NCBI RefSeq assembly: GCF_002843605.1 | Contig: NZ_CP025263.1 | Span: 204,501-268,500 of the forward strand | DNA: 64,000 nucleotides | From: Pseudomonas sp. S09G 359 | Lineage (GTDB): Bacteria; Pseudomonadota; Gammaproteobacteria; Pseudomonadales; Pseudomonadaceae | Reading direction: 5' to 3' | Part shown: in pieces, positions 32,504-42,004 of the stretch | How the letters are laid out: every line of letters begins with the position of its first letter | How positions within the stretch are numbered: position 1 is the stretch's first letter | Translations under genes and position numbers: made by a program | The notes under the pieces: generated by a model | Told to the model about the DNA's origin: nothing | Database searches by the model: none | The model's input: the letters and a program-made list of their open reading frames with translations, nothing else

Positions 32504-32874
32504 TTGTGCGGGCGACATCATACCCATGTCGACCTTGGGCGTCCATGCTGGTCTTTGGCCCTTTATCAGTAGGAATCTGCCCCACAGAGGCCCTGCGCCG
32601 GGCGCCGGTGAGCGATACGTTGGAACCCTGCCGAAACACGCTGATCCGAAAAATCAGGCAAATGCGCCGTTTTCGTTCTTTTTTTCGAACAGACTATTGC
32701 CCTGTACCCCCATTGATCCTAGGATTCGTTTGAGATTTCAAACGCTCTGTCTCCCGCGTGCTTGTTCACTAATGGCGCGCGCTGGGGCTGATTTCCCTGA
32801 CGGCAGCCCACAAGGCGCCTTTCAACAACTCTAATTCGCTCCGCGTGCGCGCGGTGCTGTTAAGGAAAGCCGAC
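32504..32874. promoter_or_regulatory. Intergenic region between tRNA-Arg and gabD
   Basis: These 371 bases hold the tRNA-Arg promoter (minus) and the gabDT promoter (plus). No gene is convincing. AAGGAAAGCCGAC is the gabD ribosome site. An AT-richer stretch at 32670-32750 is the likeliest promoter area. Confidence 0.45.
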
Positions 32875-34317
32875 ATGCAGCTCAAAGATTCCCAGTTGTT
32901 CCGCCAGCAAGCCTTCATTGATGGCGCTTGGGTCGATGCGGACAACGGCCAGACCATCAAGGTCAACAACCCTGCCACGGGCGAGATTCTCGGCACCGTG
33001 CCAAAGATGGGCGCCGCGGAAACCCGCCGCGCCATCGAAGCTGCCGACAAGGCCCTGCCGGCCTGGCGTGCGCTCACTGCCAAGGAGCGCGCCAATAAGC
33101 TGCGCCGTTGGTTCGAGCTGCTGATCGAAAACCAGGAAGACCTCGGTCGCCTGATGACTCTCGAGCAAGGCAAGCCGCTGGCCGAAGCCAAGGGCGAAAT
33201 CGTCTATGCCGCCTCCTTTATCGAGTGGTTCGCCGAAGAAGCCAAGCGTATCTACGGTGATGTGATCCCCGGCCACCAGCCCGACAAGCGCCTGATCGTG
33301 ATCAAGCAGCCAATCGGCGTGACAGCCGCGATCACCCCGTGGAACTTCCCCGCTGCCATGATCACCCGTAAAGCCGGCCCGGCCCTCGCCGCCGGTTGCA
33401 CCATGGTGATCAAGCCTGCCTCGCAAACCCCGTTCTCGGCCCTGGCCCTGGTTGAGCTGGCGCACCGTGCCGGTATCCCGAAAGGCGTGTTGAGCGTGGT
33501 CACCGGCAGCGCCGGCGACATCGGCGGCGAGCTGACCAGCAACCCGATCGTGCGTAAATTGTCCTTCACGGGCTCCACCGAAATCGGTCGCCAGCTGATG
33601 GCCGAATGCGCCAAGGACATCAAGAAAGTCTCGCTGGAGCTGGGCGGCAACGCGCCGTTCATCGTGTTCGACGACGCCGACCTGGATAAGGCCGTCGAAG
33701 GCGCGATCATCTCCAAGTACCGCAACAACGGCCAGACCTGCGTCTGCGCCAACCGCCTGTACATCCAGGATTCGGTGTACGACGCGTTCGCCGAGAAACT
33801 CAAGGTGGCCGTGGCCAAGCTCAAGATCGGCAACGGTCTGGAAGACGGCACCACCACCGGCCCGCTGATCGACGAAAAAGCCGTGGCCAAGGTTCAGGAG
33901 CACATCGCTGATGCCCTGAGCAAAGGCGCCAAGCTGTTGGCCGGTGGCAAGGTAATGGAAGGCAACTTCTTCGAGCCGACCATTCTGGTTGATGTGCCGA
34001 AAAACGCCGCTGTGGCGAAGGAAGAAACCTTCGGCCCGTTGGCGCCACTGTTCCGCTTCAAAGACGAAGCTGAAGTGATCGCGATGTCCAACGACACCGA
34101 GTTCGGCCTGGCGTCCTACTTCTATGCCCGCGACCTGGGCCGTGTGTTCCGTGTGGCCGAAGCCCTGGAATACGGCATGGTCGGCGTCAACACCGGGTTG
34201 ATCTCCAACGAAGTGGCGCCGTTCGGCGGCATCAAGGCTTCGGGCCTGGGCCGTGAAGGCTCCAAGTACGGGATCGAGGATTACCTGGAAATCAAATACC
34301 TCTGCCTGGGCATCTAA
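32875..34317 (+). CDS. gabD: Succinate-semialdehyde dehydrogenase (NADP+)
   Basis: The 480-residue aldehyde dehydrogenase oxidises succinate semialdehyde to succinate, the last step of GABA catabolism, in the cytoplasm. The ALDH hallmarks are present: PWNFPAAMITRK, FTGSTEIGRQL, the catalytic Glu in SLELGGNAPFIV, the nucleophile Cys289 in NNGQTCVCANR, and the C-terminal GLISNEVAPFGGIKASGLGREG that is characteristic of GabD. The ATG at 32875 has AAGGAA upstream. It precedes gabT by 182 bases on the same strand, forming the usual gabDT unit. The gap contains an imperfect hairpin (34338-34379). Confidence 0.97.
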   Translation: MQLKDSQLFRQQAFIDGAWVDADNGQTIKVNNPATGEILGTVPKMGAAETRRAIEAADKALPAWRALTAKERANKLRRWFELLIENQEDLGRLMTLEQGKPLAEAKGEIVYAASFIEWFAEEAKRIYGDVIPGHQPDKRLIVIKQPIGVTAAITPWNFPAAMITRKAGPALAAGCTMVIKPASQTPFSALALVELAHRAGIPKGVLSVVTGSAGDIGGELTSNPIVRKLSFTGSTEIGRQLMAECAKDIKKVSLELGGNAPFIVFDDADLDKAVEGAIISKYRNNGQTCVCANRLYIQDSVYDAFAEKLKVAVAKLKIGNGLEDGTTTGPLIDEKAVAKVQEHIADALSKGAKLLAGGKVMEGNFFEPTILVDVPKNAAVAKEETFGPLAPLFRFKDEAEVIAMSNDTEFGLASYFYARDLGRVFRVAEALEYGMVGVNTGLISNEVAPFGGIKASGLGREGSKYGIEDYLEIKYLCLGI

Positions 34318-34499
34318 GCCCGGCGAGAGATTGCAGCAAACGCAGAGGGCACGAGAGCGCTGACCCTTTGCGTGTTTCAAGACGTTATTCGTAGTGGCCG
34401 GGAAAGCTGTGGCAGTCGATCATCGCATGCTGCCGTAGTTGCCTCCCCGCCACGTATTCCTTGGACCACGCCACCCGATGAGTGGCGAATGAGGACTTT

Positions 34500-35777
34500 A
34501 TGAGCAAGACCAACGCATCCCTGATGAAACGCCGCGAAGCCGCTGTACCGCGCGGTGTTGGCCAGATTCACCCGATCTTCGCTGAATCCGCGAAGAACGC
34601 CACCGTGACCGACGTTGAAGGTCGCGAGTTCATCGACTTCGCCGGCGGTATCGCCGTGCTGAACACCGGCCACGTGCACCCGAAAATCATCGCTGCCGTG
34701 ACCGCACAGCTGAACAAGCTGACCCACACCTGCTTCCAGGTTCTGGCCTACGAGCCTTACGTTGAGCTGTGCGAAAAAATCAACGCCAAGGTCCCAGGTG
34801 ATTTCGCCAAGAAAACCCTGCTGGTCACCACCGGTTCCGAAGCCGTCGAAAACGCCGTGAAAATCGCCCGCGCTGCCACTGGCCGTGCCGGCGTGATCGC
34901 CTTCACCGGCGCTTACCACGGCCGCACCATGATGACTCTGGGCCTCACCGGCAAAGTCGTGCCTTACTCGGCCGGCATGGGCCTGATGCCTGGCGGCGTG
35001 TTCCGCGCGCTGTTCCCGAACGAACTGCACGGCGTGAGCGACGACGATTCCATCGCCAGCATCGAACGTATCTTCAAGAACGATGCCGAGCCGCGTGATA
35101 TCGCTGCCATCATCATCGAGCCGGTACAGGGCGAAGGCGGTTTCTACGTCGCGCCTAAATCCTTCATGAAGCGCCTGCGCGAACTGTGCGACAAGCACGG
35201 CATCCTGCTGATCGCCGACGAAGTGCAAACCGGTGCCGGCCGTACCGGTACCTTCTTCGCCATGGAACAGATGGGCGTTGCCGCCGACCTGACCACCTTC
35301 GCCAAATCCATCGCCGGCGGCTTCCCGCTGGCCGGTGTGTGCGGCAAGGCTGAATACATGGACGCCATCGCTCCAGGCGGCCTGGGCGGCACCTACGCCG
35401 GTAGCCCGATCGCCTGCGCCGCTGCGCTGGCGGTGATGGAAGTGTTTGAAGAAGAGCACCTGCTGGACCGCTGCAAGGCGGTTGGCGAGCGTCTGGTCAG
35501 CGGCCTCAAGGCTATCCAGGCCAAGTACCCGGTCATCGGTGAAGTGCGTGCACTGGGCGCGATGATCGCGGTCGAGCTGTTCGAGGGTGGCGACAGCCAC
35601 AAGCCGAACGCCGCAGCCGTGGCTGCCGTGGTGGCCAAGGCGCGTGACAAGGGCCTGATCCTGCTGTCCTGCGGCACCTACGGCAACGTGTTGCGCGTGC
35701 TGGTGCCGCTGACCTCGCCGGATGAGCAGTTGGACAAAGGCTTGGCGATCATTGAAGAGTGCTTCTCCGAGTTGTAA
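34500..35777 (+). CDS. gabT: 4-aminobutyrate--2-oxoglutarate transaminase
   Basis: The 425-residue class III PLP-dependent aminotransferase converts GABA and 2-oxoglutarate to succinate semialdehyde and glutamate, feeding GabD. Motifs: TTGSEAVENAVKIARAATGR, YHGRTMMTLGLTGK, the cofactor-binding DEVQTGAGRTG, and the Schiff-base Lys269 in TTFAKSIAGGFPLAG. The ATG at 34500 follows GAGGACTTT. Length is typical. A terminator follows 24 bases after the stop. Confidence 0.97.
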   Translation: MSKTNASLMKRREAAVPRGVGQIHPIFAESAKNATVTDVEGREFIDFAGGIAVLNTGHVHPKIIAAVTAQLNKLTHTCFQVLAYEPYVELCEKINAKVPGDFAKKTLLVTTGSEAVENAVKIARAATGRAGVIAFTGAYHGRTMMTLGLTGKVVPYSAGMGLMPGGVFRALFPNELHGVSDDDSIASIERIFKNDAEPRDIAAIIIEPVQGEGGFYVAPKSFMKRLRELCDKHGILLIADEVQTGAGRTGTFFAMEQMGVAADLTTFAKSIAGGFPLAGVCGKAEYMDAIAPGGLGGTYAGSPIACAAALAVMEVFEEEHLLDRCKAVGERLVSGLKAIQAKYPVIGEVRALGAMIAVELFEGGDSHKPNAAAVAAVVAKARDKGLILLSCGTYGNVLRVLVPLTSPDEQLDKGLAIIEECFSEL

Positions 35778-35801
35778 TCGGATGCTGATCTGATCGATAG
35801 A

Positions 35802-35827
35802 AAAAACCCGCTTCGGCGGGTTTTTTT
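35802..35827 (+). terminator. Rho-independent terminator after gabT
   Basis: AAACCCGC-ttcg-GCGGGTTT followed by a T run. The tetraloop hairpin with flanking A and T runs can work both ways; it clearly ends gabDT. Confidence 0.93.
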
Positions 35828-35916
35828 ATGCCCAGTGCCGCACATTCAGGCGTTGTTCATTGTACGTAGGCGCAACCATTGTCTAAGGTGCAAGCATTGC
35901 CGATGGAGCGTGCTGG

Positions 35917-37125
35917 ATGACTGCTGTTGATTTGCCGGCTGTACCCCGAGTGTTGATTGCCGAGGCGGACCCTTGGTCGCGGGATCTGCTCAAGCAAGTG
36001 CTGTTGAATGTGCGCTGTGATGCGCGGCTGGATGTGTGTGCCGATGGCCAGCAGGCCGCCACACTGCTGCGCGAGAAGGCCTACGACTTGATCCTGGCGG
36101 ATTGGGAGTTGCCGGGCATCGATGGCCTGAGCTTACTGCGCAACGTGCGTCAGACGCGTCGCTCGCCGTTGCTGCCGTTTATCCTGCTGAGCAGTCGCAA
36201 TGACAGCGCCAGCGTGCGCGAAGCCTTGCCCCTGGCGCCCACGGCGTACCTGACCAAACCCCTGAACATGGAAAGCCTGACCCAGCGCCTGCAAGACTTG
36301 CTGCTGAACGAGGGCGAAAACGTGTACTGCGAGATTCCGCCGCTGGCGCCCGGCACGACCTTGCCGGTGTTCCTGGAGCGCCGCCGCGAAGCGTCCGACG
36401 GCGCGCCGTTGCGGGTCGACGTGAAAGCCGCCGTGCAATACGGCCTCGGGCCCGACGGCCTGGACCTCAAGCGCCTGGAAGACCGCGTGCGCATGGACCC
36501 GCAAATCACCGCCGTACTGATCGCCGCCGCCAACAGCGCCGGTCACCATGGCGCGCCAGTGCAGACGTTGCCTGCGGCGCTGCACAAGCTGGCTGCCGGG
36601 CAAAGCATGAACCTGATCCTGGGTCTGGCCCTCAAGCACAACGTGGTGCTGGGTGACCCTGCGCTGGTGGCATATGCCGAGCGCCACTGGCAGTTGTCCC
36701 AGGACACCGCCGACTACGCCCGCCGCTTGGCGCGCATGCTGGACCTGGACCATGAGCGCTGCTACAGCGCCGGCATCCTGCATCGGTTGGGCGACTTGGC
36801 ATTGTTGCGTTGCCTGGAAGACTGGCGCCAGGGTGGCGGCGAGTTGGATGACGAGGCGATTGGTGAGTCGCTCTACACCTTTGGCGCCGCCTACGGTTCG
36901 GCGCTGCGCGCGCGCTGGCGTTTGCCTTTGGAGCTGCGCCAGTTGATCGCGGCGATTTATTCCCTGGAGGGCGGGGTGTATGCCCGGGATGCGCTGGTGG
37001 TGAACCTGGCGGCGCAAATGGCGCGGTTGACCGAGCACGAAGGGCTGGAAGAGTTGGCGGCGGGCAAGACCGCGCGGTTGCTGAAGGTGGGGTTGGCCGA
37101 GCTGATGCGGGTGCGCAAGGCCTAG
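35917..37125 (+). CDS. Response regulator with HDOD output domain
   Basis: The protein has 402 residues. An N-terminal receiver (about 10-130) has RVLIAEADPWSRDLL, phospho-site Asp62 in LILADWELPGIDG, and the conserved Lys in AYLTKPLN. A linker and an HDOD domain follow (about 170-390: RLEDRVRMDPQITAVLIAAANS, HRLGDLALLRCLEDW, EAIGESLYTFGAAYGSAL). HDOD proteins link signalling to motility or c-di-GMP networks but have no established catalytic activity. Monocistronic, with its own promoter after the gabT terminator. No kinase is adjacent. Confidence 0.9.
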   Translation: MTAVDLPAVPRVLIAEADPWSRDLLKQVLLNVRCDARLDVCADGQQAATLLREKAYDLILADWELPGIDGLSLLRNVRQTRRSPLLPFILLSSRNDSASVREALPLAPTAYLTKPLNMESLTQRLQDLLLNEGENVYCEIPPLAPGTTLPVFLERRREASDGAPLRVDVKAAVQYGLGPDGLDLKRLEDRVRMDPQITAVLIAAANSAGHHGAPVQTLPAALHKLAAGQSMNLILGLALKHNVVLGDPALVAYAERHWQLSQDTADYARRLARMLDLDHERCYSAGILHRLGDLALLRCLEDWRQGGGELDDEAIGESLYTFGAAYGSALRARWRLPLELRQLIAAIYSLEGGVYARDALVVNLAAQMARLTEHEGLEELAAGKTARLLKVGLAELMRVRKA

Positions 37126-37140
37126 TATTCAATGAGTTCA

Positions 37141-37234
37141 AATGTGGGAGGGGGCTTGCCCCCGATGAGGGAGTGTCAGTCAACTAATAAGTGACTGATA
37201 CACCGCTATCGGGGGCAAGCCCCCTCCCACATTT
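37141..37234. repeat. REPIN 1 (inverted pair of REP elements)
   Basis: GTGGGAGGGGGCTTGCCCCC and its inverted copy flank an inner imperfect palindrome (GTGTCAGTCA ... TGACTGATACAC). It lies between convergent genes and may act as a terminator or transcript stabiliser. Confidence 0.9.
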
Positions 37235-37250
37235 GTCCGGTGTATATCCT

Positions 37251-38252
37251 TCAGCCCGCGATCACTCGATTCTTGCCCAGGCGCTTGGCCTCATACATGG
37301 CTGCATCAGCCCGTGCAAACAGGCTGTCGAGGGTCGAGTCGGCTTCGCTGAGGCTGGCTAGGCCTTGGCTGATGGTCACGTTGAACGCGTGGCCTTCAAA
37401 GCTGAAACTCAGTTCCTGAATCTCCTTGCCCAGGCGCTCGGCCACTTGCAGTGCCATCTCGGGTGCGCACCCCGGCAGTACGGCGGCAAACTCTTCGCCA
37501 CCAATGCGCCCGAACAGGTCGCCACGGCGTAATACGCCTCGACCGCTCTCGGCGATACGCCGTAGCACCTGGTCGCCCTCCAGGTGGCCGTAGGTGTCGT
37601 TGACGTCCTTGAAGTCATCGATGTCCAGCAGCAGGAAGGCCAGCGGCGCGCCTTGGGCGCACGCGGTGTCGAACGCCTGGTTGGCGCATTCGAAGAAGTG
37701 CCGGCGGTTGCTGCTCTGGGTCAGCACGTCGGTGGTGGCGAGACGATGCAGCTCCAGCTCCAGCTGCTTTTTTTCGGTGATGTCCTCGGCCATGCCGACC
37801 ACGATCAGCGGCTCGCCGGGTTCGACCTTCTGGTTGATGTAGCATTTGTCGCTCAGCCAGCGGATCTGCCCATCGGCGGTGATGATGCGGTACTCGCGGT
37901 CTTCCACGGCGCCCTGCTCCAGCACGCGGGCCAGGCTGTGTTCGGCGTAGTCGAGGTCTTCGGGGTGAATGCTGTTGCGCCATTCCCGATGGTCGGCCAG
38001 CAGCAGGCCAGCGGAACGGCCGAATATCCGCTCGTAGGCCGGGCTCACATAGAGCACACGGCGCGTCTCCCAATCGATGGCCCAGAGCACCGCGTTGACG
38101 CTGACCAGCAACGAACTCAACAGCTGCTCACGCTCGCTCAACCGCTCGACTTCTCCTTGGGCATGCACCAGCGCCAGCAGGGTGGCAGCCGCAGCCGGAC
38201 GCGGATTTTCAGCGACAGGCGGATCGGGCAAGTAGGGATTTTCGTGAACCAT
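37251..38252 (-). CDS. PAS-GGDEF diguanylate cyclase
   Basis: The 333-residue cytoplasmic protein has a PAS domain (about 45-160: NAVLWAIDWETRRVLYVSPAYERIFG, MAEDITEKKQLELEL) and a GGDEF domain (about 165-333: TDVLTQSSNRRHFFE, LLDIDDFKDVNDTYGH, RIGGEEFAAVLPG). The GGEEF signature is compatible with c-di-GMP synthesis. The start is ATG 38252, or GTG 38258 two codons upstream, with GAGAGAG ahead. It has no membrane segment. It lies beside other c-di-GMP genes (REC-HDOD, GGDEF-EAL). Confidence 0.92.
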   Translation of the reverse strand: MVHENPYLPDPPVAENPRPAAAATLLALVHAQGEVERLSEREQLLSSLLVSVNAVLWAIDWETRRVLYVSPAYERIFGRSAGLLLADHREWRNSIHPEDLDYAEHSLARVLEQGAVEDREYRIITADGQIRWLSDKCYINQKVEPGEPLIVVGMAEDITEKKQLELELHRLATTDVLTQSSNRRHFFECANQAFDTACAQGAPLAFLLLDIDDFKDVNDTYGHLEGDQVLRRIAESGRGVLRRGDLFGRIGGEEFAAVLPGCAPEMALQVAERLGKEIQELSFSFEGHAFNVTISQGLASLSEADSTLDSLFARADAAMYEAKRLGKNRVIAG

Positions 38253-38411
38253 CGGCACAACTCTCTCTGGGCGGGCCGCAGGATGGAACAGCGGTCACTA
38301 CAAGGGGCCACCATGATGGCGAAGTGTTCATTGAGAGAGGCGAATTGCAGTGAAGTTCCGTCAACGGTACCGATTGGCGGTGCCCGGTAAATGACGTCAA
38401 AAAGCCGATGA

Positions 38412-38433
38412 GTGGGAGGGAAGGCCCTCCCAC
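38412..38433. terminator. Perfect hairpin downstream of desA
   Basis: GTGGGAGGG-aagg-CCCTCCCAC is a nine-base perfect stem eight bases after the desA stop (minus strand). It resembles a shortened REP palindrome and may end the desA transcript. T-runs are absent. Confidence 0.55.
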
Positions 38434-38440
38434 AGCATGG

Positions 38441-39625
38441 TCAGACCGCTGCAGGACGCAGGGAATAAGTCTTCAATTGGTGGGCAAAATCCCGCAGGGA
38501 CTGGATGCCGCTGGCCTCGGCCTCATGCACCCATTCCTTGATGGCCGCCAGCATATCGTGGCCATTGGTGCTGGTCTTGAGCCAGATCTGCTGCAGCGCC
38601 AGGCGCTTTTCGTAGATCACTTTAAGGGCCTGGCTGTGTTCCAGCATGCCCTGGATGCGCAGGTGGTGGCGGTCGTCCAGCAGGCTGGTTTCACGCGACA
38701 GCAAGCGCTTGGCACGGTGGAACTGGTGGCGCACCGAGTGATCGACCTTTTCCAGTTCCTGCTTGACCAGCGGGCCGATCACCAACTTGCGGTACTGGGC
38801 CATGATCTGGAAGCGGTTGTTGAGGATCGCCATGGCGGTGTCCATGTCCAGGTGGCCTTTGCCCTCGACGCGGTGGGCAATCGGCGCGACGCGCTGCACC
38901 TTGGCCAGGCGCAGGAAGCTGAACAGTTTTATCCACGCCCAGCCCAGGTCGAATTCCCACTTCTTCACCGATAACTTGGCCGAGTTGGGGTAGGTGTGGT
39001 GGTTGTTGTGCAGCTCTTCGCCGCCCACGATGATGCCCCACGGCACCAGGTTGGTGGCGGCGTCGCGGCATTCGAAGTTGCGGTAGCCCACGGCATGCCC
39101 CAGGCCGTTGATCACGCCGGCGGCCCAGAACGGGATCCACATCATCTGGATCGCCCAGATGGTGATGCCGATGGTGCCGAACAGCAGCAGGTCGATCACG
39201 CCCATGATCGCCACGCCCAGCAGCGGGTAGGGGGTGTAGAGCTTGCGTTCGATCCAGTCGTCCGGGCAGTTCTTGCCGTAGATGCGCAGGGTCTCAGGGT
39301 TCTCTGCTTCGGCGCGGTACAGCTCGGCGCCTTTGCGTAACACCGTGGACAGGCCCTTGATCACCGGGCTGTGCGGGTCATCGACGGTTTCGCATTTAGC
39401 ATGGTGCTTGCGGTGGATGGCGGTCCACTCGCGGGTGTTCTGCGCCGTGGTCAGCCACAGCCAGAAGCGGAAGAAGTGTTTCAGGCCGGCATTCAGCTCC
39501 AGGGAGCGATGGGCTGAATAGCGATGCAGATAAACCGTGACCCCAACAATGGTCACGTGGGTCATCAACAGGGTGACCGCCACCAGCTGCCAGGCTGACA
39601 GGTCAAGAAAACCGTTGTACCACAT
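38441..39625 (-). CDS. desA: Acyl-lipid delta-9 fatty acid desaturase
   Basis: The 394-residue inner-membrane desaturase introduces a double bond at delta-9 of membrane acyl chains, working with oxygen and an electron donor. The three His boxes that hold the di-iron site are present: HRYSAHR, HRKHH and HNNHH. Hydrophobic segments lie near the N-terminus (WQLVAVTLLMTHVTIVGVTVY) and in the middle (LLGVAIMGVIDLLLFG). Length and sequence match P. aeruginosa DesA (PA0286) as I recall it. I chose ATG 39625 (MWYNGFLDLS) over an upstream one at 39664 because the family starts there. Its neighbour, the GGDEF-EAL gene, is divergent, as in P. aeruginosa. Confidence 0.94.
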   Translation of the reverse strand: MWYNGFLDLSAWQLVAVTLLMTHVTIVGVTVYLHRYSAHRSLELNAGLKHFFRFWLWLTTAQNTREWTAIHRKHHAKCETVDDPHSPVIKGLSTVLRKGAELYRAEAENPETLRIYGKNCPDDWIERKLYTPYPLLGVAIMGVIDLLLFGTIGITIWAIQMMWIPFWAAGVINGLGHAVGYRNFECRDAATNLVPWGIIVGGEELHNNHHTYPNSAKLSVKKWEFDLGWAWIKLFSFLRLAKVQRVAPIAHRVEGKGHLDMDTAMAILNNRFQIMAQYRKLVIGPLVKQELEKVDHSVRHQFHRAKRLLSRETSLLDDRHHLRIQGMLEHSQALKVIYEKRLALQQIWLKTSTNGHDMLAAIKEWVHEAEASGIQSLRDFAHQLKTYSLRPAAV

Positions 39626-39791
39626 AGGCTGTATGGCCCTCAGATAAAGAAAAGAACAGCTCATGCATTATCACTAAGCCTACAGAGAAAACCAGCCGCC
39701 CTTTCAGATAGGAGTGACGGGATGTTTCTTATTCTATAATCCCCAGCCTTTGTAGGGCGATCGTGTTTTTTGGTTAAGGATTACTGAGCAT

Positions 39792-41705
39792 ATGCTGTTT
39801 TCATACCGAGGTGCCCTGCGTGCGGGGCTGGTATACCTGCTGGTTTCGATTCTGTGGCTAGGGCTCAGCAACGATTTATTGATCAACTTTCTCGATGACC
39901 CGCGGGAGTTGGGGCGCTGGCTGCAGGTGCGCGGGTACGTGTGGGTGGCCTTCAGCGCACTGGCCATTTATCTGATCTGCGCGCGTTTTGCCCGGGCCCA
40001 TCAGCTGCAGCAACCGCTCAAGGAAAACCGCGAACGCCTGCGCCAGGCTGCGGCGGTGTTCGATAGCACCCGCGAAGGCGTGCTGGTCACCGATGCACAG
40101 GGGCTGATCGTGCATGTGAACCGGGCCTTCATGGCGATCACCGGCTATCAGCGCGAAGACGTCTTGGGCCAGCAGCCGAGCCTGTTCAAGTCCGGTCGCC
40201 ATTCGTCGAAATTTTATCAACAGATGTTCCAGAGCCTCGAGCGCACCGGGGAATGGAGCGGTGAAATCTGGAACCGGCGCAAAAGCGGCGAAATTTACCC
40301 ACAGTGGCAAACCATCCGCGTGATCCACGATGACCAGGGCCAGGTCAGCCACTACGTCGCGGTGTTTTCCGACATCAGCGCCATCAAGCACTCCGAGCAC
40401 GAGCTGGCTCACCTGGCCCATCACGACCCCCTCACCGACCTGCCCAACCGTCTGCTGTTTACCGACCGCGCCGAGCAGGCGCTGGCCTCTGCGCAACTGC
40501 ACAAGCGCGGTTGCGCCCTGTTGTTGCTGGACCTGGACCACTTCAAGATCATCAACGACAGCCTCGGTCATAACGTCGGCGACCAGTTGCTCAAGTGTGT
40601 GGGCGAGCGGCTCAAGGGGCTGTTCGGCCCCGGCGTGACCCTGGCGCGGCTGGGTGGGGATGAGTTCGCGGTGCTCGCGGAAAGTTGTCCACAGGTGGTG
40701 CAGGCGGCGGCCTTGGCGCAGCGTATGTTGGAGGCGATGAAGCAGCCGTTCATTTTCGATGGGCACCAACTGTTTATCAGCGCCAGCATTGGCATCAGCC
40801 TGTTCCCCAATGACGCCTTGAGCGCCGAACAGCTGCTGCGCAACGCCGATTCCGCGCTGTTCAAGGCCAAGAGCGCGGGCCGCGAAGGCTACGCGCTGTA
40901 CACCGAAGAACTCACCGCCCATGCGCAAAACCGCGTGGAAATCGCCGGCGAGCTGCGCCGCGCCCTCGACCAGCAGGAGCTGCGCGTCTACTACCAACCC
41001 GTGCACGACCTGCACACCAGCCGCCTGGTTGGCGTCGAAGCGCTGGTGCGTTGGCAGCACCCGGAGCGCGGCTTGGTGCCGCCGGGCGAATTTATCCCCA
41101 TCGCCGAACGCACCGGGTTGATTGCCGATATCGATGGCTGGGTGATGGACCAGGCCTGCCGGCAGATGTGCCAATGGCTGGCCGACGGCGCGCCGCTGGG
41201 TTTTATCGCCATTAATGTGTCCAGCCGCCTGTTTGCCCGACGGGAACTGTACGAGCAAGTCGCCCAGGTGCTGCACGACACCGGCCTGGATCCGGCCGTC
41301 CTTGAGCTGGAAGTGACTGAAAGCGCGGTGATGGATGACCCGGAAGTGGCCCTGGAGCAACTGCACCGCCTGCGCGAACTGGGTTTACGCCTGGCCATCG
41401 ACGATTTTGGCACCGGCTATTCCTCGTTGCTGCGCCTCAAGCGCCTGCCGGTGCAGAAACTCAAGATCGACCAGGGCTTTGTCGCCGGCTTGCCATGGGA
41501 TGAAGACGACGCGGCGATTGTGCGCGTGGTGATCGCGTTGGCGAAAAGCATGGGCATGCAGGTGCACGCCGAAGGGATCGAGCAGGTGGAGCAAGCGCGG
41601 TTTCTGCTCGACCAGCAGTGCGATTTTGGGCAGGGGTATTGGTTTGGGCGGCCGATGCCGGCAAATGAATTGGATTGGGACCGCACGCCCTCTATCAGAA
41701 CTTGA
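39792..41705 (+). CDS. PAS-GGDEF-EAL c-di-GMP protein, PA0285/PipA homologue
   Basis: The 637-residue protein has two N-terminal membrane helices (about 10-30 and 50-70: GLVYLLVSILWLGLS, VWVAFSALAIYLICARF). A PAS domain (about 85-205) includes EGVLVTDAQGLIVHVN. GGDEF follows (about 215-375; LARLGGDEFAVLAE intact), then EAL (about 385-630: VGVEALVRWQHP, ELEVTESAVMDD, IDDFGTGYSSL, KIDQGFV, EGIEQ). All EAL catalytic residues are visible, so phosphodiesterase activity is likely. The GGDEF site is also intact, and no RxxD inhibitory site precedes it. Position between desA and oscA equals PA0285 (pipA). Confidence 0.93.
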   Translation: MLFSYRGALRAGLVYLLVSILWLGLSNDLLINFLDDPRELGRWLQVRGYVWVAFSALAIYLICARFARAHQLQQPLKENRERLRQAAAVFDSTREGVLVTDAQGLIVHVNRAFMAITGYQREDVLGQQPSLFKSGRHSSKFYQQMFQSLERTGEWSGEIWNRRKSGEIYPQWQTIRVIHDDQGQVSHYVAVFSDISAIKHSEHELAHLAHHDPLTDLPNRLLFTDRAEQALASAQLHKRGCALLLLDLDHFKIINDSLGHNVGDQLLKCVGERLKGLFGPGVTLARLGGDEFAVLAESCPQVVQAAALAQRMLEAMKQPFIFDGHQLFISASIGISLFPNDALSAEQLLRNADSALFKAKSAGREGYALYTEELTAHAQNRVEIAGELRRALDQQELRVYYQPVHDLHTSRLVGVEALVRWQHPERGLVPPGEFIPIAERTGLIADIDGWVMDQACRQMCQWLADGAPLGFIAINVSSRLFARRELYEQVAQVLHDTGLDPAVLELEVTESAVMDDPEVALEQLHRLRELGLRLAIDDFGTGYSSLLRLKRLPVQKLKIDQGFVAGLPWDEDDAAIVRVVIALAKSMGMQVHAEGIEQVEQARFLLDQQCDFGQGYWFGRPMPANELDWDRTPSIRT

Positions 41706-41714
41706 AATACAGTC

Positions 41715-41810
41715 AAATGTGGGAGGGGGCTTGCCCCCGATTGCAGTGTGTCAGCCAGCAGATCTGATACTGATACACCGCCATCGGGGGCAAGCCCCCT
41801 CCCACATTTG
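41715..41810. repeat. REPIN 2
   Basis: Inverted pair of GTGGGAGGGGGCTTGCCCCCGAT elements flanking a short inner inverted repeat (GTGTCAG ... CTGATACAC). It lies directly after the GGDEF-EAL stop. Confidence 0.9.
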
Positions 41811-41899
41811 AATCTCTCAAGGCTTAATTTCAGCACAAGCTGCCAAAATCTGCTCGCAACCCCACGTCCCATCAGAAAATTCTTTCTGGTTATATAAAC

Positions 41900-41924
41900 A
41901 TTCTTAAATAGTATTTTTAAGAAT
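41900..41924. promoter_or_regulatory. Perfect 9-base palindrome upstream of oscA-sbp
   Basis: ATTCTTAAA - 7 bases - TTTAAGAAT is a perfect inverted repeat 81 bases upstream of oscA, in an AT-rich patch. Position before sulfur genes suggests a CysB-type site; this is an inference. Confidence 0.55.
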
Positions 41925-42004
41925 ATCCGCGCTTATCTACTATCGCCCTCACGCCGCAAGCAGTGCCGCCACTGCGAGGCACTATTCATTTCAGGAGCGA
42001 GACC

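Noticed and set aside
32740..32800. Sigma-54 promoter upstream of gabD
   Set aside because: TGGCGCG-type match lacks the GC element at the right spacing, so it is not supported.
32860..35600. Long open frames (506 and 407 codons) antisense to gabD and gabT
   Set aside because: They are mirror frames of highly GC-biased genes whose sense products are well-known enzymes. Their translations are His/Gly/Gln-rich, without domains or ribosome sites.
39876..41366. 496-codon frame antisense to the GGDEF-EAL gene
   Set aside because: Antisense shadow of a GC-rich gene; no recognisable protein.
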